Below the pieces are notes generated by a model that was not told where the DNA came from, searched no databases, and worked only from the letters and a program-made list of their open reading frames with translations. The translations under genes and the position numbers were made by a program. Positions 11,711 through 24,500 of a DNA stretch of 64,000 bases are shown here, one piece after another. Origin of the DNA: Coccinella septempunctata. Taxonomy: Eukaryota > Arthropoda > Insecta > Coleoptera > Coccinellidae. The stretch's first letter is position 1. Every line of letters begins with the position of its first letter. Location of the stretch: assembly GCF_907165205.1 (NCBI RefSeq), contig NC_058189.1, forward strand, positions 55,020,270 to 55,084,269, in the 5' to 3' direction.

Positions 11711-14003
11711 GATTTTTAAGACTCACTCTGCAGTTTGTTTGCTACTTTGCAGCTGAAAGCGCGTGTTTTCATTGATCACTTGAAGTTTTTTGATTTTTTA
11801 TTCATCGTCTTCACGAATGAGTTGCATGACTAGACTGACAACGAAACTGTTTTACAAATACAATTTTTATATTATTTGTTTAATATGCCTCTACTTTCAG
11901 TATTTTAATATTCCTAAAGCAAAAAAAAAAAACAGCAGATAGACTTGATCGCTACTATAAAGAGTTGTATAATTGTTGTGGCATTCGATGAACGCTGTTA
12001 TCAAATTTTGTCTCAAATATGCCAATAAATACATAGTGAAACAATAAATACATAATAACGAAATTATTACATGTGCAAAACAACTAAGAAGGTACATTTT
12101 TAGTCATATAACTCATGCAAAAAGACGATTAATACCCCAAAAGTTAAAAAAACATAGCGATCAATGAAAAATAATCGCAAATAGCAAAAACTATGTTGAG
12201 TGGTTCAAAAGTAATGATAAATATGACATTTGTACCCGTTATCGCTATTTTTGACCGGAATCTTCCGAAGAGCTTTTTTTATTGAGGGCAAAAAGGTCTA
12301 CAAAAACAATACTAATATTTAAAACTTACCTGTATCTGTACGCAGTGTCAATCATCTTCATGATAATATAATTTCGACAAAATGCTTCACTGGTTGAAGT
12401 TGCTGTAGAAAATGATATGACCGAGTTTTTATTGGGAAAGATAAAATTGACCTCTTCCACAAATTTTTATAGCCGAAGCTATTTTTCTTCTCGAAAAATA
12501 GCCCACAGTTCGCGAAAATAATTATCCAGAAGATAGTATAAAATTATTTTTTCATTATGCAGAAATATATGTTGGACCTTTCAACTTGAATACGCCTAAC
12601 TTAAAGAAAAACTTTATAAGATCCACAATATTTCAATATTCTTAGACGAAAGACCAAAATTTTTCGTTTTGTTATTTGCACATACATCCTGTACATCAAG
12701 GAGAGCTTGAAAAAATACATACTCTGTGCCAGTTACGTAAAGACTAAGAATTGTGTTTTGCATCACTGACGAAAAATCCAACATCGGTGAAAAGATATCG
12801 GAGTAATAGCTAGAATTTCAAGAAAACGAGCTGATTTCATAAAATGGCGATATTTCTATAGCAACGCATTGTATTCAAAAAGTGGCAAAAGCCCACAAAT
12901 ATTTCCAAATTCATCGCCAAAAAATGAAAAATTTAGCCCTTACATTCACACCCTGTACAATAAGAAGGTTGAAATAAATGCTGAAAAACTTGCATCACCA
13001 AAGTAATTTCGAAGTTAGTCAAACTTGGCAATTTTTCAGGTGTCACATTTTAATACTAGCTGTTCGGCTTTCTATGTCACTTAGTATATAATGAAATTTT
13101 TTTATGGTTTCATTTGAGATATTGGTACGTGAAATTTAAATTTTCAAATGAAATGAAATGCACCCTCTTTCGACTCTCACTCGTATATAGATCAATAGTG
13201 CTCATGCTTGTAAGGACTCAGAACTAAATAAAGGAGCCAGTGGAATGAAAACCATAATAAGGGGGAAGGGTAAAGGGGAGCTTCTTTTCGAACCCGATTT
13301 CATCTTGCACCTTGAGGGTTGAGTTGAGTTGAACTTAACAATGGTCAATTCTGCACCTGAATTTGCGATACAGGGTACTAAGGTACTTGTGGCATGTGAC
13401 AATCCTATACGAACCGTATGATTAATAGCCACATTCTCGGGATTCTGAAAATACAAGGCAACAAGTGAAATTGTGTAATTTCTCTGGAAGTTCAGGTAGA
13501 GGAAGTCGAAGGATATGTCCAGTGATAATGTAGGAGGTGATTTTGTGGCGGCAAAAACGGTATATCATTCAGTCTGATAAAATTTGGTGCCCCGCGACGT
13601 TGTCACTTCCTCCGAATATTCTTTGATTTAGGTACTTGGATGTTACTCCATAACGCATCGGATCCAGTTGTGGTTTAAGCGAACGCATCTCCATTTGGAA
13701 ATGTCAGAAAAATGATACTCGTCTGATTCCATATAATCTGTCTAACACTCCAACCAATTATTTTTTTGGTTATGTACCAACGCATTTATAGTTAACAATG
13801 GTTTTTCAGGCATGGAGAATTTTTTATCAGCATTCCTTTAATCTGAATGGATTTTCATGTAGAAATGTTTATAAATTGCTCTTTGGAAATGATGCGTTGA
13901 TTTCATATGGTTTTTTCTGAATCTATTTTTAATTTTTGGACAGTAGAATATATCGAGATACTCACATAAATTCCTTTAAGGGAAATATAGTGTGGGTCTT
14001 TCA
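11711..14003. other. Intergenic with an old transposon fragment
   Basis: The part at about 12685-12965 begins CATCCTGTACATCAAGGAGA and ends CATTCACACCCTGTACA, which suggests a decayed TIR element. The remainder shows nothing I can name; the minus-strand frame at 13202-13456 lacks motifs. Confidence 0.4.
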
Positions 14004-14561
14004 TATACAGGGTGTCCCAAAACTAGTGAATCAAACGTCACACCACGATAGAGTAGATCAAATACTATCGAATGACACCAACATTAATTGAGCGGAAATG
14101 TACCGTTTCTGTAAAAACCAAACCTAAAGTTGCGGATTTTCGAACTATTTTTTCAATCACAAGGCCAATTTGTGATTAAGGATAGCGTTTTCCTCCCATA
14201 TTATCACCCCTCTCTATAGAGGGGGTTTATTCTGGGTAATAAAAATCATGTAGAAAAAATAATTGTTTCAATTTACATTTACTTAGGTTATCGATTAACT
14301 ACTTAAAATAATTTCAATTAGGGAAGATAAAACAATAACCTTAGTTCAATATAATTCAAAATCGATATCCTTTATCACAAACTGGCCCTGTAATTAAGAA
14401 AAATAGTTCGAAAATCGGCAACTTTAGGTATTTTACTAAAATTCTGATTATTTTGGAAACGGTACATTTTCGTTGAACTAATGTTGGTGTCATTCGATAA
14501 TATTTGGTCTACTCTATCGTGATTTGACGTTTGATTCTCTAGTTTTGGGACACCCTGTATA
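14004..14561. mobile_element. 558-bp MITE with TIRs of about 190 bp
   Basis: The left end TACAGGGTGTCCCAAAACTA and the right end TAGTTTTGGGACACCCTGTA are inverse. Pairing continues through GATAGAGTAGA(T/C)CAAATA, GACACCAACATTA and ACGGTACATTT to about 14190 and 14375. The centre is unpaired and non-coding. Flanking TA/TATA on both sides suits a TA target site. Confidence 0.88.
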
Positions 14562-15426
14562 AGTTTTTTTTGAGCCACCCTTGCTCAGATTCATCCCCCT
14601 AAAAATGGCATCTGATAATTTTCATAGTGAATGAAAGTAGTTTCGATAAAAAAATGTTTTTCTATGAAAATTTTCTACGAAAAACCCCAAATTGGACACT
14701 GGGTGGTATAGGATTATTTTTCACCTCTTCCTCACCTGAAAATTATTCTATTCAAGTTTTTGATTGGAATTTTCAGAGGAGAATTATTTTTCCCTCAAAA
14801 ATGAGATAATCCTTCATTTCCAATTCGATAAAGTTTTTTTTTGGGAGATATTTCTTATAAACTTGGCAACCTCGCACCATGTGACTGTACGTCACTGACC
14901 GGCGCGGGACTGAACGCGATTTTCGTTCTATTCATAAAGTTGGCCGCGTGGTTTTCTGAAACCTAGTAATGAATAGTGCTGAATTTCATACCGGCATCAG
15001 TATAGTGTGAAAATCGATAATTGGTGAACAAACCGGCTTTATCCGCATCTAAGATAATCTCGAGCGAATCCAAAATTTCCGAAAAAGTCACAAATCAACG
15101 TATGATGAGATAATTGTCGATTATGAAAATTTATTTAAAATTTTTATTATATAATTTATTCACATTGGTATTATCGAGGAAAAGGAAGAGGTTAAAGTGA
15201 ACGGACTCCAGAGATCTTCGTCCAGTTTTCCCAAGTTCCTTAATTATTTATTACACAAGTGATACTACATTATTTATTGTTGATTAGGTTTATATGATAT
15301 TGTTTGTTAGTTTGAAAATATTGAAAATGGAAAGTTATTCTTGATCTTGAATCATTTTACGGATATCGACCTAAAATAAATACGAACAGTTTATTAACGC
15401 TGATACAGGAACTAACAGTAACAAAA
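14562..15426 (+). promoter_or_regulatory. Upstream region and probable promoter of the SLC17 gene
   Basis: The stretch 14870-15080 is distinctly less AT-rich than its surroundings and includes GACCGGCGCGGGACTG and AAGTTGGCCGCGTGG. A TCAGT at 14997-15001 matches the arthropod initiator core, with no TATA box 30 bp upstream. If transcription starts there, the 5' leader would be up to about 430 nt, or shorter if spliced. The start context at 15427 is AACAAAAATGA, with A at -3. The start-site assignment is inference. Confidence 0.3.
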
Positions 15427-15523
15427 ATGACAAGCAACTTGAAAAACGGCAAGGACTTCCACAAAACCAAATACACCGTCGTCACTGTAGATGATAACAT
15501 TGATATCGGAAAAAAGAAACCAG
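15427..15523 (+). CDS. SLC17 gene, coding exon 1
   Basis: Encodes residues 1-32 plus one base, a cytosolic N-terminus starting MTSNLKNGKDF. The donor is CAG|GTGAGT. The next in-frame codons run to a stop at 15676, which shows that the splice is needed. Confidence 0.85.
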
Positions 15524-18500
15524 GTGAGTGCTGTTATTCCGTCATTCCATTCTTAATTCCACACATAGACTGTCTCCTTATGGCACATTCAGTATTTCAG
15601 TATTATATTTTCTTTCACATTTTCTACTGGTTCCAAAAAATCTTCAGAAGAAGTATTATATGTAGCTCATCTTATTAAGAAATTATTTGTAGTTCTCGTT
15701 CGACCACACGCTTGGCCTTATCATCGACATAGATAAGAAAATGAAGTGAATCCAAGGAAAAGAATTCAATTAAAATACTTATTTTAAATATTTCATCACT
15801 TGTAGAGTAAAATTTCCGGTGGAAGGGTCATGGATTAAACAAAATTTTTAATCACCATAATGAGTTATTCTGTCACCGAACATTTATTTGGAAATATTTT
15901 CTTTATCCTCAACATATACGAATAAATAATATTTTCAATTTTCGATACCTCAAAGTGCAATATTAGATATTATCATTAGAATATTATGAGTTTTGACGAA
16001 AATTTGTTGAGAGTATTTTATATTTCAAAATACTTCTTTATCTCGTTTAAGGAGAAAGAATAAATAGTTATCATTAGATATAAAAAATGTACACAATCAT
16101 TTATTTCGAAACTAGGAAAAACGTATCCACATTTTTGAGTTATTCAGAAAATACAACCATTTTCGTCTTGATATTCAGATGCATATCGATGTTGTTGATA
16201 TAATGAGAAATTATTGACATTATTTTTTATTTCATAATTTGAAATAACGATTACGTGTTACTGAAATCAATAATATTGATGAGAAAATAGACTATATCAT
16301 TGGAAATTATTTAAATATTACAGAAATATATTTCAGAATTTGAAAGAACATGATTATATACTACTGGATTCGAATTTATTCACAATATTTTGAAATTTTT
16401 CTTCCCGTTCTTTGATAGAAGTGGTTCTTTGATCATAGCGAAAATAATGGTTAAGCGATGGAATATGGAACTTTCTTCCTTAAATATGTGTCAGTTTATC
16501 TCTTATATTCTTTCGTTTAGTGCTTCATTTTGCAATTTCCTATTTTATTTTGAGTTTTTGTTTGCGAGCGAAACATGGTAATTAATTTTGCAGATTCCAC
16601 CATTGCTGTAATAGTGCTGTATTCAGAACATTGAAGGAGCATGTGAATTCACGCTTGCTTCTAAACACGTGAATTCCTTGACCATCGAATATATGCATGT
16701 TAATCTGCTAACAACTATCAACGTCTGAACAGAGGAGGTTGTGTATTGACCGTATAAATTTCAATAATGAATCACATGCTTCTTTTGCTACCACCTGGTG
16801 AAAGGTGATCGACAAATTCTTGTGAATTATTTGTTATTATGCCGAACAGTCATGGAAATTGGTTCTAATTTTCTTGTATTCTATTTATCCACATCGATTA
16901 ATAATTATATTTTTCATACCCTCATTGATTCATTATAGTCAGTAAAGGGGTAAAATATTTAGTTGCTAAGAATCGTCGTTCAGATAAGGCTCCAGACAGA
17001 CGGGCTCTGAACAGGGGGGAGTTTTGGGCAGGACCGGATCTTGGTGTTTTAGTCCATTGTACGAAAATCGAACTGAGAACATCACCCCTTCTTGTGTTAT
17101 TTATACAAGAAAACACCAGCTTAAAATTTTGAGCATTTTGCATATATTCTTCCTGTCCCTTATTATAAGTAGGTATGAAATTAAGCCAATAGATTCACCA
17201 GCCAGATGAGTCTGAAAAGAATCACCCTTTGAATAATTGGAAAAATAGTTCTAAAAACAGATGGCCTTACAAAGCGAATGTTCAAGAAAAAAAGAAAGCA
17301 ACCTTTGTTCATTGAACAGCGGAGCCATGCCAACGAAAAAAATATTTCCATTAGTATAAATTACAATCTTATAAAGAAGAATGAAATACAATTTTGGGAA
17401 TATCAGGGTTTAGTGCATGAAGGTCTTGCTGCCAGATTTCTTTACGTGATTGCTGTGTGTTATGAACCATACGAAGAAAAAGCGGGGGATATTCTTCCAA
17501 TTTTAAATTTCACAAAAGTGTATTTCGGAAATCGAACGACAAAATAACTAGACATCTTGAACTGAGGCGAAATCACTCTCACACAATTTTTAGAATGCGC
17601 TTCTATCTTTAGAAACGATGTAAGGTATCGTTTTTAAATAGGACTGAAACATTATTTAATTTCCTCACTCTTCTTGCGATCAGCTCCATTTATAATATCC
17701 AGAAAATATGACTCGACAGATAATATCTCATACTGTCTAACCCAAAATTACAAGACTACAGGCAGACGACCATTGTCATATAGATGGAATTTGCCTCAGT
17801 ATATTTTACATAAAAAGATTCGCTTCTTTCCAGTCCAGGTATTTTCTCAGATAGTACTGGAATTTTTTATGTAAATTGAGTACCGAAGGCTCTTTCATTT
17901 TCAATGAACTCATTCTGATTGTTGAAAACTGAGAAAAAACCATAGACATAACTCCAAGTCTAAGGGAAAAACACATGGTCATATTCACAAAACAGTACAC
18001 TCGTGAAACACAACACAATATTATTACACAATAAGACATTAGTATTTCTAGAAGGGATAGGTATGTAAATGATAAATTTTTACCGTTTTTGACAAGTCCT
18101 TCAACCGTAATTTTACTTTATTGACATTAGTATGTTTCTTGGGAAGAAAAGGGAGAGAAAATTGTGGAAAATATTGATTACAAGTGGATCTTGTGAAAGG
18201 AATGGAATTCCGAATTGGAGCACGAATTTCATCATTTCTTCAGCAGAAAGAAGTGAAGTAGTTTCTTCACTTCTTCTTTCTTTTTGATTTATAGATTCTG
18301 AGAAAATTCAATGTAGTTCAGACATCCCGAAAAATATTCGGAAAATTCAGTTCTCAATCTTCACTTGTGTTGAAACTCAAGCGAGTTGAAATTTTGCGGG
18401 TTTCTAAACCGAGAAATTCACTCAATGTTTTCTATTTACGTATATATGCAGTAGGTAATAGTTTTTCCCGAATCTGTTATCGAAGCGCAAGTGAAAGATT

Positions 18501-21500
18501 AAACGCCAGCATTGCCAAGGAATGCAATGGTTAATTGTTTATCAACAAATAATGTTTATATATAAATTCCAACAGGGTATTGTACCCATTTTTCCAACTA
18601 TTAAACGTTTGAACCTTTGGACACCGGAGTAATGAAGAAGTGGGATATTTGCATCAATCCAAATATTCAAAACAAGTGCTAAAATTATACTGATTGTTCT
18701 TTTATATTTGTGGCGAATGCAGATATTAGATTTCTCCTCCTCTTACCTACGAATTATTAATTCAAAAATTTTGATATGAAAACTTCTTGTTCATTATTTT
18801 CCTTAGTAAACTTTTGGAATTGGGGATATAATTTTGTTTTAACCCTCCATATATGCTTGCAAGCCTTTCACCATCCATGTTTTCAAGAGATAGAGCATTT
18901 TTCATGGTCTAGAAGGTTATAATCTAATATTTCTGTTCCCAGACCGATACTTTTGCTCGAGATCCATTTCAGTTCTAACGAATAGTTAACTAGTTGTTCA
19001 AATACATCCGAAGAAGCTGAAATGTAGCGAAACGCGACATGTTTCATTAGAATTAAATAGAAATCCTCACCTATGCGTGTATTATTAGATAGATGTACTA
19101 AGGAATATCACGAAAAAATTCCTGCAAATTTTACACAAAGTTCCCTTGGATGAGAAATAAACAAAACATTCAAAATTCTAAATCAAAAGCGACAAATAAA
19201 TACAGTGGGTTCGGATTTAACGTTCATACACTTCAAGAGGGATCCCTTACTGAAAAATTTGAAATAATTTTATGAAAGACTCCAAGCCAAATTTTGTCAA
19301 AGCTATCGTGAATTGATTGTATTTTAGAGGCCATGTTGAAGAGGCTCTTAATTTCCATGTTCAAGCCTCAAAATGAATACATTGGAGCCAATAGTTGAAA
19401 AAGTTCTAAAGACAATTTCAAGGGGGCTTTTCGGGAAAATTACCTCAAATTTAGTTAACGCACGAAGAAGCAGACACGGCTAGTGACTTTATTTTATGTT
19501 TGGGTATAGATACATTTCTGCTAAGTTATTGATTGTAGTCTATAAATAGCTTCTACTCAATTTTTTGGAGGCTCTAAATATGTAAGATCAATGCTGCCAA
19601 AAGTTTGGCAGAACCTATTTCTCAATGACCTTCAGACCAGAATATCGAATTGGAAATTGCTAATTAGTATGTATATTTGCTAAACAATTACATCTTAATT
19701 CCTTCTTGGAAAAGTTCTTTTTTTAAACAATTCTACAGTCTAACAAATCGCTTCTCTTGTGGCTATACTATATTTTGGTTCATTATTTTTTAAATGTTTA
19801 TTGAACAATGTTTTGGGAGCTGCCTGAATTTTTCTTGAAACTTGGCACTGATGTTCTTTCTTAACATCTGAAATGCAAGGAATAGGTAATCATGAAAAAT
19901 GCTTCTTTCAATACAGATGCAATTTCTACAAACCATTTTCATCATGTTTTTTTTTCCTTATTATTTCTTCTTGATATAGCTCGATTGTATTCACCACAGG
20001 CACATCTCAAATTGCTGTTTCTGGCACCTCCAGACCTAGATAGGTGAAAACGTTGAAGGGAGTCCTGGGCTTGATTTTCGTGAAACGTCCATTAGTGTCG
20101 TATTCCCAGTTAAAAAGTGTCTGTAGAAAGTTATTATGGTTTTCAGATATTTTCTAAACTAGAAACGGCCAAAATCAAGCAATTAGGGATACCCTGTACA
20201 GTACATCTAGTATTCTGTTGTCTGAAATACTGATTTCGAAGGTTGAACAATGAACATTAAAGGAAAGTGAAACCTCAAGAATCTCCTGCATTCAAAAACG
20301 GCATTCATTGCCTTGATTTTTTTAAATTGATGTTAAAGGACGTCTTGATGTCACTCCGTCTCCTTTTTTTTTGCAATTTAGTTGATTTTTTATGAGAAAA
20401 AAAAAAGTTTAACTTAAGTCTCTATAAAACTTGTTTTCACAATCATTTTTAGACGGTTTTTCAACATATTTCGATAAAAATAGCGTCGTAGTGACATCGG
20501 CGATTCAATTCTTTATACAGGGTTTTTTCTAATTGAATGTCAATATTTCTGGGGGTGATTTTTGAGCCCATTTTAAGAAAGAAACTTTATATGAACATAT
20601 GTCCTAAACGTCTTACCTTTTGAGATACAGGGTGGTAAAGTTTTCAAAAATAAATCATTTATTATCAATACCTACAATACCACTTCAAATATTTCAATGA
20701 AATTTGTCATACATGTATACTATGAATCAAGAGGCATTTTTTAATGTATCAGTTTTTTTTAAATTTCCACCTGTGACGTTCGTACGTCATCTGACCTACC
20801 TTTTTTGGCAGACATTGATGGTACGCCACAGATTTTTACTGAAATAACAATTATTTTTGAAATTCCCAATCATTTCTTACCAACGTTGATCAATTGACTT
20901 TTTTCAATCCGATTCACGGTTTCCGTTTAAAAAAATAAAAAACGTTTCTCTGCATGATCATAACAATATCCTTAATACATACATATGACAATATCACCAT
21001 ACAGAGACATACGTAGATTCTATTTTTTTTTATGAAACCTGTGCGTCGGACTAAAAGAATTCAAGAGATCAAATTTGCTCATGGTTGAATACAGTCAGTG
21101 GCGTGCCACTGACTGTCTAAATAATAGCACCCTGTAACTCAAAAGGCAAGACGTTTAGGACATATGTTCATATGAAGTTTTTTTCTTAAAATGGGCCCAA
21201 AAATCACCCCCATAAATATTGACATTCAATTAGGAAACACCCTGTATATTGAAAAAAAATTTATACTGATATATACAAAAATTACGCTGAAATTCAGGAA
21301 TAACTGAAATTTTTTCAATATTCCTAATATTACCTCTCGCGTAGTAATTTCCTTTTTTCAACTGTATCAGTTCGTAATTCAGGCTATTGCTCAAAGATGT
21401 GACACATTTTCGTATTTGGGGTAGCATCTGAAAAGCAACCAATGTCGATCGTCTGGATCCCGAATCATATGTACTACTTCTCTTAAGAAGTGAAGCATAA

Positions 21501-24500
21501 AAAATCATATTCTCGAAAACATCTATGAAATGGGCATTTTTTAGACGGTACGTTACAGTTACGAGTACAATCTCTAGGGTTCAAAGGTAGCTTGGGTCTT
21601 GGGTCATATATTTTCTCGTCCAATTTCAATTTGAAAATTGAATTCTGATATTTCTTCGAGTGAAATCATCAGCGTTTTTAGATCAGAATTGAAGTGAATT
21701 ATTCAGTTTCCTAGTTGCCTATTTGCGCCAGCCAAGTAAAATCGCAGTGTCAGCTATTTATCTAAGCGATGATTTACGATAGCTTTTTTTCCATCTAGCC
21801 CGCGACGGTCTAAAGTCCAAAACAATTAAATGCCATATTTAATTACAGCATTCAACAATATTTCAATTGCGGCATCGGCCTCGTATGAAGGTATGCATGG
21901 TGATTCATCGAAAATTAGAACGAATTCATTCAGAGAATTTACACTATCAGCTCTTATTCCAAAATGTTTACTGTGAAAATATTGCGGCTGTCACTATTGA
22001 ATATCATGCTCGGAGTTGAAAGATGATGAAATTTGTACCTACATACACCAAACTGCATGAAGAAATCTGGATAAGAATAAGAGCTCCTTCCGAATGAAGC
22101 ACCATTTCTACCAGGAAATTGTAAAACTACTGTTTATGTAATCTTGAAACTTGAAACAGGTGGGATGAAAGTGGAAAACTATATCCCCTTACCTTTACTC
22201 ATACAAACTTCAAATAGAAAAAGTCTCTGCTGTTTAGTTTTCCTTTCCTGAAACTTTCTTCATTGATGTTTTATTGTTGAAATATTGAATATTCACAATT
22301 CATTACTTAGTTTTTCATTTTTTTACAGTATGGTTTGGTACGAGACACTTCGTGACCTTCATGCTATTTTTGGGCATGGCCAATGCTTATATTATGAGGA
22401 CCAATATGTCCGTAGCCATCGTGGCTATGGTCAACCATACTGCAATCAGCAAGGCACAAGGACACAATCATTTGGAGAGCGTTGACACAGAATGTGGACA
22501 TTTCACCATTAACGGGGTAAGTTTATGTTCTTCGACTTTCAAATCATTACAAATGCAGTATTGGATATACACTTACCGCACAGTTTCTATCTTTATAATA
22601 CTGCATTTTAAAAATGCAGCTTTTGATATACAGCGACTGCACACTGCACAGCTTCTGTATTGATACTTCTGCATTAAAAAAATGAAGTATTTGATATACA
22701 ATCATTGTACAGTTTCTGTATTGATAATTCAGCATTTTGCAGTTTTTGATATACAGTGACTGCACATTTTTGTATTTATAATTCTACATTTCAAGAATGC
22801 AATATTTGAAATACAGTAACTGTATAGTTTCTGTATTGATAATTCTGCATTTTAAAATTCAGTTTTTGATATACAGTTACTGTACAGTATTCGATATACA
22901 GTTACTACACAGTGTCCCTAATGCGGCGTTAAGTGTAGGTAGGTACACTTGACAGTGTTAAAAGTTGACAGTATTTTTATTGCCAAGTCAGAAAAATGGC
23001 AGAAAAAAATCTCAACAGCACAGTTCATTCTTAACCCATCAGACGAAGAGTCAGATTGTGAAAAATTTGTTGTTCGATACCTCATCTTTGACCAACCTTT
23101 TATTTTATTTTTAGTCGTCTAATCATAAGGAAGCAGATGGCGAGTTTGAATGGGAAACTGACGTTCAGGGCTATGTGCTGAGCTCCTTCTTCTACGGCTA
23201 CGTGATAACGCAGATACCTTTCGGAATTTTGTCCAAGAGATACGGCAACATCTACTTCCTGGGAGTCGGAATGCTGATAAATTCGCTGTTTGGTCTTCTG
23301 GTTCCTGTATCCGCCAAATATGGCATTTGGTGGTTAATCGCAGTGAGATTTATCCAAGGACTGGGCGAGGTAAGTAGGACAATTTTTAACGGCGTACAAA
23401 GTGAATGATCACATTTTTGTTGCAAATTTTCAAAACATATCCCGGAATTCTTCTTCAACTCTCATGTATTTTGTTTGAAACTCGGCAGCATAAACAGAAA
23501 TGTCTTTTTCGTTCACTTTAGTACCTTGTATAGGTTTTCAATTGTACTTTCTGGCCAGGGACCAATAGTACCATGCACTCATGCTCTGCTGGCCAAATGG
23601 ATCCCCCCAAATGAGAGAAGCAGAATGGGCGCTTTCGTGTACGCAGGTATAATATTTCTGCCTTTTTGTTTATCTTCAGTCACAGTTTAACGTTAGGGTG
23701 ATACGGTATGTAGATGTAATATTAGTTTTTAGACATGTCTTGATCACTTATTGGTGATGAGTTCGTTTTGTCCTCTTACCGATCATATTTATCGGCAAGC
23801 TCCATCCTGTGGATGAAATTGTAGCTTCCATAGTTTCCAGGCAGTTTCCTACATGTCGCGTCCTTGTTTTGACTAATATAAGAATAAATCTTCAGTTCAT
23901 GATAAAATGAGCATACCTCTACCTGATTGCATGCTATTATAACATGTGTATTTATATAGAGCTTTGATTTTATTGTTTTGAGTTTCCTGAAAACACCTAT
24001 GGGTTCATTATTTTTCCATTACCCCGAATTTGAAGGACATACCTAAATCTCAAATGTGGGAAAATTCTATAGAAACAATTCGTAGAATTATTGTCTTCTA
24101 GAGGGTGCTAGTCATAATTCAATATGGCTTGGCTATAGTAGAATAACTGGTCAATTCAAACTGCTGGTTTCGTGATCATTGTTTATTGTTTCATCATATG
24201 AACGTCGTGACGATGATAATTTTCAGCACCAACTGAGTTTCGCACTGAAAGCCTGAGTTTTATTGAAAAATAGATTCTTATATTTTCACAATAGTTCAGC
24301 TCGTAAAGTACGAAATATTTTTTTATATCTTATATGTACTCAAAAATTATCGAAGTAAACACCTAACAATTGTAACAAATATTCAGTAATTCTTTAAAGG
24401 ATGTCTGATTCTTCAAAATCAATTTCCAAGAGTCCGCGAGCTACGGACTTAATAAACATGAATTCAACAGGATTTTTTTTATAATTTCATACCTAGGACA

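Noticed and set aside
14375..14578. 67-residue minus-strand frame
   Set aside because: It lies in the terminal inverted repeat of a MITE.
17278..17547. 89-residue frame in SLC17 intron 1
   Set aside because: No family resemblance; the transporter needs no extra exon, since exon 1 and exon 2 phases already match.
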